Positions 1-4,509 of a stretch of DNA of 6,103 bases are shown here, piece after piece. This stretch comes from JANNXY01 sp039795755 (GTDB taxonomy: Bacteria > Patescibacteriota > Minisyncoccia > Phycocordibacterales > CAIZIN01). Position 1 is the first letter of the stretch. Each line of letters opens with the position of its first letter. The translations under genes and the position numbers were made by a program. The stretch spans positions 1 through 6,103 of the forward strand of contig JBDKLF010000062.1 of NCBI GenBank assembly GCA_039795755.1. The letters run 5' to 3'. The notes below the pieces were generated by a model. It was not told the origin of the DNA, did no database searches, and worked only from the letters and a program-made list of their open reading frames with translations.

Positions 1-12
1 TATATATTACAT

Positions 13-55
13 AAAAACATCATCGTCGAAATTTGCTAATTTCGACGCGATTTTT
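13..55. terminator. Bidirectional-looking terminator hairpin downstream of tRNA-Gln
   Basis: A perfect 9-bp stem (CGTCGAAAT at 24-32, ATTTCGACG at 39-47) encloses a 6-nt loop. On the plus strand a run of five T lies at 51-55, three bases after the stem. On the minus strand five T (A at 13-17) follow six bases after the stem. This would end the minus-strand tRNA-Gln transcript and could also stop a plus-strand gene arriving from left of the window. The tracts are short and slightly displaced, so the terminator role is inferred while the dyad is directly visible. Confidence 0.5.
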
Positions 56-69
56 ACGCTTAAAAATCG
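48..69 (-). repeat. Second perfect inverted repeat abutting the first hairpin
   Basis: CGATTTTTA (48-56) and TAAAAATCG (61-69) are perfect complements around a 4-nt loop. The stem starts at the base right after the 24-47 hairpin and ends one base from the tRNA 3' end. In the tRNA transcript it forms first, directly behind the discriminator base, then the 24-47 hairpin follows. It could be a 3'-trailer processing structure or half of a tandem terminator. The function is unknown. Confidence 0.6.
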
Positions 70-70
70 G

Positions 71-141
71 ATGCGGGACATGGACTCGAACCATGATACT
101 CAGGACCAAAACCTGATGTCCTACCATTAGACGATCCCGCA
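71..141 (-). tRNA. tRNA-Gln (anticodon UUG)
   Basis: The minus strand folds into a full 71-nt cloverleaf. The acceptor stem is a perfect 7 bp (TGCGGGA with TCCCGCA), followed by T8 and C9. The D arm is GTCT/GGAC with a short 7-nt loop (AATGGTA). The anticodon stem is TCAGG/CCTGA with loop TTTTGGT, giving anticodon TTG for Gln codons CAA/CAG. A 4-nt variable region and a T arm CATGG/CCATG with loop TTCGAGT complete it. The 5' end was set at 141 rather than 140 because this restores the 7-bp acceptor stem, T8 and a 4-bp D stem. No CCA is encoded, so it must be added by the CCA-adding enzyme. The first pair is U1-A72 and the D-loop is minimal; these features are known to mark bacterial tRNA-Gln for GatCAB amidation of Glu-tRNA-Gln. 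The discriminator base reads U73, unlike the G73 of E. coli tRNA-Gln. Confidence 0.95.
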
Positions 142-149
142 ATATCACT

Positions 150-178
150 ACAATATCCGTTTTTTGGACAAAAATCAA
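150..178 (-). promoter_or_regulatory. Sigma70-type promoter of tRNA-Gln
   Basis: On the minus strand TTGATT (178-173), a 17-nt spacer and TATTGT (155-150) lie just upstream of the tRNA. The -10 box ends 8 nt before the mature 5' end, so the predicted start is almost at tRNA position 1 and leaves little or no 5' leader for RNase P. The spacing is ideal, and each box matches the consensus at four of six positions. It separates the tRNA from the terminator of the upstream PAP2 gene. Confidence 0.55.
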
Positions 179-195
179 TGATATGTTCTCTGATG

Positions 196-240
196 AAATA
201 AAGAAAAGGACGCTCACCGACCCGGAAGTCGATGAGCGCC
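196..240 (-). terminator. Rho-independent terminator of the PAP2 gene
   Basis: On the minus strand GGCGCTCATCGAC (240-228) pairs with GTCGGTGAGCGTCC (221-208) around the 6-nt loop TTCCGG. The stem is GC-rich, with one T-G wobble and one bulged base. The T-rich tail TTTTCTTTATTTC follows directly. The wobble pairs only in the minus-strand RNA (it is a C-A mismatch in plus-strand RNA), and the tail exists only on that side. Both facts fix the direction and assign it to the PAP2 gene ending at 340. Confidence 0.8.
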
Positions 241-339
241 GTAGAGAGCTCTGGGCTACCTTATCACCTGTGAGACACATAAACTCACATTGGACTGAAA
301 CGCCAGTCATAGTAACCCGAGAACCATCCGTGAAATATC
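241..339 (-). other. PAP2 3' untranslated region with small hairpins
   Basis: This 99-bp stretch separates the PAP2 stop codon from its terminator. It contains GACTG/CAGTC (293-297 and 304-308), TGTGAG/CTCACA (269-274 and 284-289) and GTAG/CTAC (241-244 and 256-259) around the 8-bp palindrome AGAGCTCT (245-252). Together with the terminator this makes a row of four possible stems. I see no convincing protein-coding frame and do not recognise an RNA family. It could be a structured 3' UTR or the body of a small RNA that shares the terminator. Confidence 0.3.
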
Positions 340-1014
340 CTACTTCTCTCCCCGCTTCTGGTCAAGCCTCATTCGATATACCTTGCCCACCGCAATTCCA
401 ATCGCTGCTCCGATGAATGCTCCCGCTACAAACTCTGAGAACCAATGAATGCGCAATGATACTCCGAGACCAATATAGAATCCATAGATGAGTGCGCTTA
501 TCATAATAGGCTTGTTCCGTCCGGTCATGTAGATGAGACAGAACACCATGGCAAATGCCACCGTCGTATGTGAAGACGGCCATCCCCAGAATACGCCATG
601 CTCCCAGAATCCGAAGTTCCACAATCGACTGCCATCAACGATCAAGTTGTGAATATCAGGCTGAATGCGTCCAGTAAATGCTTTGTAAGCTGATGAGATG
701 ATTGATCCGATGAGTGCTGCTTGTCCTAATGCAGCACCATAGAGTGAATACGATCGATAATATTTCTTGTCGAGAATCCATCCGGTGACAAAGAGTGAGA
801 GTGGAATGACAATGGGAATCAACGCTCCGATACCAATTGCTGGTGAGAGGATGTCTGATAATAATTCACCACGTACCGAGAGGAACCAGAGCCAGTCGAA
901 GCCAGTTACTACAATGATATAGGTAGCAATAATTGCAATGAGGTGCAGCCAGATGCGTCTACCTGTAAATGAGCGAATGATACTAGGAACAAGTGAGCTA
1001 AAGAAGTATTTCAT
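340..1014 (-). CDS. PAP2-family integral membrane phosphatase, degenerate active site
   Basis: The 224-residue protein has about six hydrophobic helices (roughly 22-44, 57-80, 90-110, 148-163, 168-187, 194-212), as in type 2 phosphatidic acid phosphatases, which remove phosphate from lipid phosphates or pyrophosphates at the membrane. The central motif is clear: WGWPSSHTT, with PSSH at 146-149 containing the family's catalytic His. Motif 1 reads KAFTGRIQP (111-119), with Gln118 where Arg is usual (KxxxxxxRP). Motif 3 reads SLRIHWFSEF, with His190 present, Glu194 where Asp is usual, and Arg188 two residues before the His instead of six. The fold is therefore well supported but the activity is uncertain. 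The substrate could be undecaprenyl pyrophosphate, phosphatidate or something else. The start at 1014 has no Shine-Dalgarno; TATACT lies 9 nt upstream. The gene ends with its own terminator at 196-240 and is divergent from the 1190 gene. Confidence 0.85.
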   Translation of the reverse strand: MKYFFSSLVPSIIRSFTGRRIWLHLIAIIATYIIVVTGFDWLWFLSVRGELLSDILSPAIGIGALIPIVIPLSLFVTGWILDKKYYRSYSLYGAALGQAALIGSIISSAYKAFTGRIQPDIHNLIVDGSRLWNFGFWEHGVFWGWPSSHTTVAFAMVFCLIYMTGRNKPIMISALIYGFYIGLGVSLRIHWFSEFVAGAFIGAAIGIAVGKVYRMRLDQKRGEK

Positions 1015-1023
1015 ATGTCACTA

Positions 1024-1029
1024 AGTATA
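1024..1029 (-). promoter_or_regulatory. Putative -10 box of the PAP2 gene
   Basis: TATACT (1029-1024) lies 9 nt before the ATG on the minus strand. Initiation 6-8 nt downstream would leave a 5' UTR of only a few bases. I see no good -35 box at 16-18 nt, and no Shine-Dalgarno between the box and the start codon. It matches the arrangement at pyrG and at the 4061 gene. Confidence 0.4.
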
Positions 1030-1067
1030 TCGGTAATGCAAAATCAAAGGAAGGACACTCACCCGAG

Positions 1068-1129
1068 GAGGTATTTACAAATATGTATTTGTGATGTATA
1101 AATACCTCACTTCGCAAGCTTGTGTGAAG
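1068..1129. promoter_or_regulatory. Nested dyad plus adjacent hairpin in divergent intergenic region
   Basis: GAGGTATTTA (1068-1077) and TAAATACCTC (1099-1108) are perfect 10-base inverted repeats. Within them ACAAATA (1077-1083) and TATTTGT (1086-1092) form a second dyad. Next to it, CTTCGCA (1110-1116) pairs with TGTGAAG (1123-1129), with one wobble, around a 6-nt loop. The left arm overlaps the only canonical AGGAGG (1066-1071) in the window. The location between two divergent genes suits an operator for a dimeric regulator or an RNA hairpin in the leader of the 1190 gene. There is no U-tract, so it is not a terminator. Confidence 0.5.
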
Positions 1130-1158
1130 AGAAAAAGCACATCAAAATACAGCAATCG

Positions 1159-1187
1159 CCGACAAGCAACGGCAGCACAAATATAAT
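1159..1187 (+). promoter_or_regulatory. Putative sigma70-type promoter for the 1190 gene
   Basis: CCGACA (1159-1164), a 17-nt spacer and a perfect TATAAT (1182-1187) form a good promoter. The -10 box ends only 2 nt before the ATG at 1190, so transcription would normally begin near 1193-1195, inside the annotated gene. Either the promoter is not used this way or the gene starts further downstream. Confidence 0.45.
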
Positions 1188-1189
1188 CG

Positions 1190-1690
1190 ATGAACCCACT
1201 TAGTCTGAGCGTCTACTCGCTCATTGTTACAGCCGCAGTCTCTGCGGGAGTATCTCTCGACGAGGTATTCCACGAACACTCCGCCATCCGTGCGGTGCCT
1301 GATGGAGAGATGATCAATGGGAGAGTGGACTCTCTCGCACTCACCCTAACCGGTCCCGGAATGTGGCTCCGAGTGAAGGAGTTCGGTGAAGAGAACCAGA
1401 AACCTCATACCGTTTTCCTCCAGTGCGTCCGTCATCCTCGGCTGCGTCTTGAACTACTGGGACAGAAAGGCGTTCCTGAACACGAAGCATTCCGAGTGCT
1501 TGGTTTCGATAACTACACACTGATCTGTGACAAGCTCATTGCAAATCAAGAATTCGAACATCTCGATGCATTAGTCGTCCAGAATGATAACACCCACGCT
1601 CGACTCTTCCGACACACAAAGTCGAGAGTGGTAATCCAGATCATCTGGCGTCACCCAAAGAGCGTCTTCTTTGGAGGCGACATGAGATAG
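1190..1690 (+). CDS. Conserved-looking hypothetical protein, 166 residues
   Basis: I do not recognise this protein. The reading frame is open for 166 codons, prefers C or T at third positions, and is followed 20 bp after its stop by a strong terminator; these support a real gene. The N-terminus has a weakly hydrophobic stretch (residues 3-23) that could be a signal or anchor, but it has no positive charges before it. The rest is mixed and soluble-looking, with several His, Arg and Trp residues and no motif I can assign. It stands alone between the PAP2 gene (divergent) and the pyrG/HD operon (convergent). By eye it is more GC-rich than pyrG. An in-frame TAA at 1184-1186 blocks any upstream extension. 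No Shine-Dalgarno precedes the ATG, and the nearest promoter overlaps the start, so alternatives are GTG at 1295 or ATG at 1310. Confidence 0.65.
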   Translation: MNPLSLSVYSLIVTAAVSAGVSLDEVFHEHSAIRAVPDGEMINGRVDSLALTLTGPGMWLRVKEFGEENQKPHTVFLQCVRHPRLRLELLGQKGVPEHEAFRVLGFDNYTLICDKLIANQEFEHLDALVVQNDNTHARLFRHTKSRVVIQIIWRHPKSVFFGGDMR

Positions 1691-1710
1691 TCGTATCCCG
1701 ACTCAGTCAG

Positions 1711-1744
1711 ATCCCTTACAGCAATGTGGAGGGATTTTTATTTA
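1711..1744 (+). terminator. Rho-independent terminator of the 1190 gene
   Basis: ATCCCTTACA (1711-1720) pairs with TGTGGAGGGAT (1725-1735) around a GCAA tetraloop, with one bulged G and one T-G wobble. TTTTTATTTAT follows. The T-tract lies only on the plus side, so it serves the 1190 gene. The same bases encode the stop codon of the convergent HD-domain gene (TTA at 1738-1740). Confidence 0.8.
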
Positions 1745-2331
1745 TCTTGTGGGAACAACTCATGTTCTTCCTGTTCCAGACGTGCAAGTAACTCGTGGAA
1801 ATATTTATCAATAGTTGCATGTGTTTTTACTTTTGGAATTTTCATCGCTTTTGCTTTCTCCAATGTAACATCATTTTTCTTCCATGTTCTCCCTTTATCG
1901 AGATAGATACTAAGCATAGGTTCTACTTTATCTAGAGCATAGACGAATCGACTTTCTTCATTATCTCTTTTTTCATACTCATCTATTATCTGAGCAAGCT
2001 CAGGAAACTCTGCGAAGTATTCTTTGATTTTAATAAGTGCTGCGTGTTCTTTTTCTACTTTCGTATCGAGGACCTTCTGATCAGTCTGATAGAACCATGT
2101 ATCCCCTGCATATACTTCCACGAGGTCATGTGCGAGTGCGTATTTCATAAGTTTGCCGGTATCGAGACCAAGCCCATCTACTTCATTGATATACCAAGCA
2201 AGTAGTGCAAGCGAATATGAATGCTCTGCATCATTCTCAAGCCGCTCTTTCGTATTTGCCCAGACACGGCGCTCAATGGCTCTGAACTCATGAAGAAATG
2301 CGGTGAATTTGAGAATGTGATCGATAGTCAT
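1738..2331 (-). CDS. HD-domain hydrolase, YfbR/HDDC2-like 5'-deoxynucleotidase
   Basis: The 197-residue protein is a single alpha-helical HD domain. Visible metal ligands are His37 in ENDAEHS, the His68-Asp69 doublet in ALAHDLVEVYAGD, and Asp134 in YALDKVEP. Glu72 and Asp77 follow the HD doublet as in the YfbR/HDDC2 group, whose members use a divalent metal to dephosphorylate deoxynucleoside monophosphates. The C-terminal tail (about 172-197) is acidic and charged. The length suits the family. Its ATG overlaps the pyrG stop by one base (TAATG), so it is probably translated by coupling; no Shine-Dalgarno is seen. Placement behind CTP synthase suggests a role in the pyrimidine nucleotide pool, but the substrate cannot be read from sequence. 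Its stop lies inside the T-tract of the convergent terminator, and no terminator of its own is visible. Confidence 0.85.
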   Translation of the reverse strand: MTIDHILKFTAFLHEFRAIERRVWANTKERLENDAEHSYSLALLAWYINEVDGLGLDTGKLMKYALAHDLVEVYAGDTWFYQTDQKVLDTKVEKEHAALIKIKEYFAEFPELAQIIDEYEKRDNEESRFVYALDKVEPMLSIYLDKGRTWKKNDVTLEKAKAMKIPKVKTHATIDKYFHELLARLEQEEHELFPQDK

Positions 2332-3986
2332 TATTTCTTTTTACATGCTTTAATAAATGCAGTGAATAATGGATGTGGAGACAATGGTCGAGCGAGGAAT
2401 TCTGGATGGAATTGTGCACCAACAAAGAATGGATGAATAGTTCGTGGTAATTCTGCAATCTCCATCAATGTTCCGTCTGGTGATGTTCCAGAAAAAACTA
2501 ATCCTGCGTCAGCTATTTTATTTACATATTCAGGATTCACTTCGTATCTGTGTCTGTGACGCTCTATGATTTCGCCTTTATTATTTAGTCTCTCTGTATT
2601 TTTGTATGCTTCATGTGCCACCGTTCCCTTCTTGAGGAGGCAGACATATGATCCAAGTCGCATTGATGCACCGTACTGCTTGTTCGCAAGAAGCTTCTTC
2701 TGCTCGGGCATAATATCAATCACCAGATGTGCTGCATGAGGATCAATTTCGGCAGTGTTGGCCTCCTTGAGCTTGGCAACATTCTTGGCATACTCGATTA
2801 CCAATAGCTGCATACCATAACAAAGACCAAAGTACGGAATCTTGTTCACACGAGCGTATTCAATCACTTTGAGTTTACCTAGAATTCCTGATTCACCGAA
2901 TCCACCAGGAACAATGATACCGTCATATCCCGAGAGCTCTTTGAGCTTCTGAGCATCATGCTCGAAGTTCTGTGCAGCGAACCACGTGAGACGCGGCTTC
3001 ACTCCTTGTGCATAGCCAGAGAATTTCACCGCTTCAATCACTGAGACATAGACATCAGAAAGTACGAAGTCTCCCGTATTGAAATATTTCCCTACAATCG
3101 CAATGTTCAATTCTTTCTTGGTGTGCTTTACACTGTCAGCAAATTTCTTCCATTGTGTGAGTCCCGGAGCATCTTTCTTTGGTTTGAGGTTGAATGCCTT
3201 GAGCAACATATCACCGATCTGATCTCGCTCGAAGTTAAGTGGTACATCATAGACTGAATCAATATCAGGAGCTGAGATCACATGTGACGGAATGACATTA
3301 CAAGTAAATGCAATTTTTTCTTTTCTTTTTTCATCAATAGGCACAGTTGCACGAGCAATGATGAAGTCTGCTTGCACACCATATGAGTTCAATTGCTTCA
3401 CTGCATTCTGTGTTGGCTTTGATTTCATCTCACCAATGGTTCCTGGAATTGGCATGTATGAGACCATAATGAACTGCACATCACCCGGATGACGAAGCTT
3501 CAACACTCGAGCAGCTTCGATGAACATCACGTTCTGATAATCGCCCACCGTTCCTCCGATTTCGATAATAGAAATATCACTCTTACTGAGCTTTCCTGAA
3601 CGCTCGATACGCTCAACGATTTCTTCACGTACATTATCCGCATCGATGCACTTACCCTTGAATCCTAATCCACGTTCCTTATCAATAACATACTTATAAA
3701 TCATTCCTGAAGTCATGTATGCATCACCTGAGAGATCTTTGTTGAGGAATCGTTCATAATTTCCCATATCTTGATCAGTCTCAAGTCCTGAATTCAAAAC
3801 AAAAACCTCACCGTGCTCGGTGGGGTTCATAGTTCCTGCGTCGACGTTGAGGTACGGATCAGCCTTCATGAGATTTACCTTATATCCTTTTGCCTGGAGA
3901 ATAGTACCGATTGATGATGTCGTAATACCCTTTCCTACTCCTGACATTACTCCTCCAATAACAAAGATATATTTATGAGATTTCAT
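2331..3986 (-). CDS. pyrG: CTP synthase (glutamine-hydrolysing)
   Basis: The 551-residue enzyme converts UTP, ATP and glutamine to CTP in the cytoplasm. The N-terminal synthetase domain (about 1-268) has the P-loop GGVMSGVGKG (11-20), Asp43 to Thr52 (DPYLNVDAGT), Asp71, Glu142 in EIGGTVGD, and the UTP site KSKPTQNAVKQL (188-199). A linker leads to the class I glutaminase domain (about 293-551) with oxyanion loop GGFGESG (361-367), nucleophile Cys389 in GLCYGMQ, the RHRHRYEVN segment (477-484 region), and His527/Glu529 in QFHPEF. Length is normal. Two oddities: the highly conserved IPHIT segment (E. coli 116-120) is replaced around residues 113-121 by CIDADNVRE, and the Glu of GDIE (E. coli Glu149) is Gln151 here. 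Both sites are linked to CTP feedback in other organisms. It leads an operon with the HD gene. The ATG has no Shine-Dalgarno, and TATAAT lies 8 nt upstream. Confidence 0.98.
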   Translation of the reverse strand: MKSHKYIFVIGGVMSGVGKGITTSSIGTILQAKGYKVNLMKADPYLNVDAGTMNPTEHGEVFVLNSGLETDQDMGNYERFLNKDLSGDAYMTSGMIYKYVIDKERGLGFKGKCIDADNVREEIVERIERSGKLSKSDISIIEIGGTVGDYQNVMFIEAARVLKLRHPGDVQFIMVSYMPIPGTIGEMKSKPTQNAVKQLNSYGVQADFIIARATVPIDEKRKEKIAFTCNVIPSHVISAPDIDSVYDVPLNFERDQIGDMLLKAFNLKPKKDAPGLTQWKKFADSVKHTKKELNIAIVGKYFNTGDFVLSDVYVSVIEAVKFSGYAQGVKPRLTWFAAQNFEHDAQKLKELSGYDGIIVPGGFGESGILGKLKVIEYARVNKIPYFGLCYGMQLLVIEYAKNVAKLKEANTAEIDPHAAHLVIDIMPEQKKLLANKQYGASMRLGSYVCLLKKGTVAHEAYKNTERLNNKGEIIERHRHRYEVNPEYVNKIADAGLVFSGTSPDGTLMEIAELPRTIHPFFVGAQFHPEFLARPLSPHPLFTAFIKACKKK

Positions 3987-3994
3987 GTTTATAA

Positions 3995-4000
3995 ATTATA
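3995..4000 (-). promoter_or_regulatory. Putative -10 box of pyrG
   Basis: A perfect TATAAT (4000-3995) on the minus strand is followed by 8 bases and then the pyrG ATG. Initiation at the usual distance would give a leaderless or nearly leaderless mRNA. No convincing -35 box is seen, and the surrounding AT-richness makes a chance match possible. It stands back to back with the 4024-4052 promoter in a 74-bp divergent gap. Confidence 0.45.
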
Positions 4001-4023
4001 AATTAAAAGCATGAAGACATACA

Positions 4024-4052
4024 TTGACTATATGTATATTTTGTTATATAGT
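4024..4052 (+). promoter_or_regulatory. Strong sigma70-type promoter of the small membrane-protein pair
   Basis: TTGACT (4024-4029), a 17-nt spacer and TATAGT (4047-4052) each match the consensus at five of six positions. The -10 box ends 8 nt before the ATG at 4061, so the start site would fall at about 4059-4061. There is no room for a Shine-Dalgarno, so the transcript is predicted to be leaderless. This is the best promoter in the window. Confidence 0.7.
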
Positions 4053-4060
4053 ATCACCGT

Positions 4061-4252
4061 ATGTGCAATTTCATATTGTCAGTGTTCCTTGCATTCATCG
4101 GCTTCATCGTTGTCGTATGGTCAATATTTGAGCTCATTACTTCACCTGAACCTGGAATAAGTTTTGGTCCAGGAACTGGAATACTCATCGGCTCTGGATT
4201 CATCGCAGTAAGCTGCGGATTCTCACTCATTCAAATCAAAAAAGGATCCTAA
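4061..4252 (+). CDS. Small two-helix membrane protein, 63 residues
   Basis: I do not recognise the family. Two hydrophobic segments (about 4-26 and 39-57) flank a short loop rich in Pro and Gly (SPEPGISFGPGTG). The C-terminus is short and basic (KKGS). A positive tail with an almost uncharged N-terminus suggests both ends may face the cytoplasm. Support for a real gene comes from the strong promoter immediately upstream, the second small gene 5 nt downstream, and a shared terminator at 4473. Cys2 is not in a lipobox context. It lies between pyrG (divergent) and ftsEX (convergent). Confidence 0.65.
   Translation: MCNFILSVFLAFIGFIVVVWSIFELITSPEPGISFGPGTGILIGSGFIAVSCGFSLIQIKKGS
4241..4246 (+). 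promoter_or_regulatory. Weak Shine-Dalgarno for the 4258 gene
   Basis: AAAGGA sits 11 nt before the ATG at 4258, inside the last codons of the preceding gene. It is one of the few purine-rich sites before any start in this window. It suits an internal operon gene that cannot use a leaderless start. Confidence 0.35.
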
Positions 4253-4257
4253 CCTTT

Positions 4258-4473
4258 ATGTGGTTCAAGTTCACCAAAACCAAAGCAGTGGCGACACTCG
4301 TCATCATCCTTGGAATAATCGTCGGGTGGTATGGTTACACACTCAATGACCACACACTGTGGTCAAAAAGTGAGTCCACCACCATACTCTACTTCATGAG
4401 TGGTGTAGTCATCTTCATTGGCCTCATTCCTCTGGTCGACGACATTTGGGCCGACTGGAAAGAGCGACGCTGA
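4258..4473 (+). CDS. Small two-helix membrane protein, 71 residues
   Basis: I do not recognise the family. After a basic start (KFTKTK) come two hydrophobic segments (about 10-29 and 42-61), joined by a polar loop (LNDHTLWSKSEST) and followed by a charged tail (DDIWADWKERR). The positive N-terminus suggests both ends face the cytoplasm. It begins 5 nt after the preceding small gene, so the two are very likely co-transcribed and may work together. Its TGA stop overlaps the first base of the terminator stem. Size and layout could suit a membrane-complex accessory protein, a holin-like protein or a small-membrane-toxin type, but nothing specific supports any of these. Confidence 0.65.
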   Translation: MWFKFTKTKAVATLVIILGIIVGWYGYTLNDHTLWSKSESTTILYFMSGVVIFIGLIPLVDDIWADWKERR

Positions 4474-4509
4474 CACACCTGGAAGAAATGAAGGGTGTGT
4501 TTTTATTTT
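4473..4509 (+). terminator. Rho-independent terminator of the small membrane-protein operon
   Basis: ACACACC (4473-4479) pairs with GGTGTGT (4494-4500), plus one T-G wobble, around a 12-nt loop. TTTTATTTT follows. The tail is on the plus side only. The TTA at 4503-4505 in the T-tract is the stop codon of the convergent ftsX gene, the same arrangement as at 1711-1744. Confidence 0.8.

Noticed and set aside
72..140. Alternative 69-nt tRNA boundaries with an A discriminator
   Set aside because: This leaves a T-G pair at the base of the acceptor stem and misaligns T8 and the D stem. Shifting to 71-141 gives a perfect 7-bp acceptor stem and standard arm lengths.
20..310. Minus-strand open frame of 96 codons
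   Set aside because: It reads straight through tRNA-Gln, the tRNA promoter and the PAP2 terminator, so it is an accidental open frame.
183..416. Plus-strand open frame of 77 codons beginning MFSDEIKKRT
   Set aside because: It runs through the PAP2 terminator stem and into the antisense of the PAP2 coding end, and no Shine-Dalgarno or -10 box suits its start. The plausible-looking residues come from the inverted repeat itself.
1066..1110. The GAGGTATTTA dyad as a mobile-element terminal repeat or CRISPR-like repeat
   Set aside because: Only one copy is present, there are no spacers, no flanking target duplication and no transposase nearby; an operator or RNA hairpin explains it better.
1094..1186. 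Basic 30-codon frame as a separate gene or as the N-terminus of the 1190 protein
   Set aside because: It has no Shine-Dalgarno at proper spacing, ends in TAA in frame with the 1190 gene, and part of it is the dyad sequence. It is kept only as a point under the leader finding, not as a gene. TAA readthrough is not expected under any code known for these bacteria.
1711..1735. The 1711-1735 hairpin as a bidirectional terminator also serving the HD gene
   Set aside because: After the stem on the minus strand the sequence reads CTGACTGAGTC, with no T-tract, so only the plus direction is supported.
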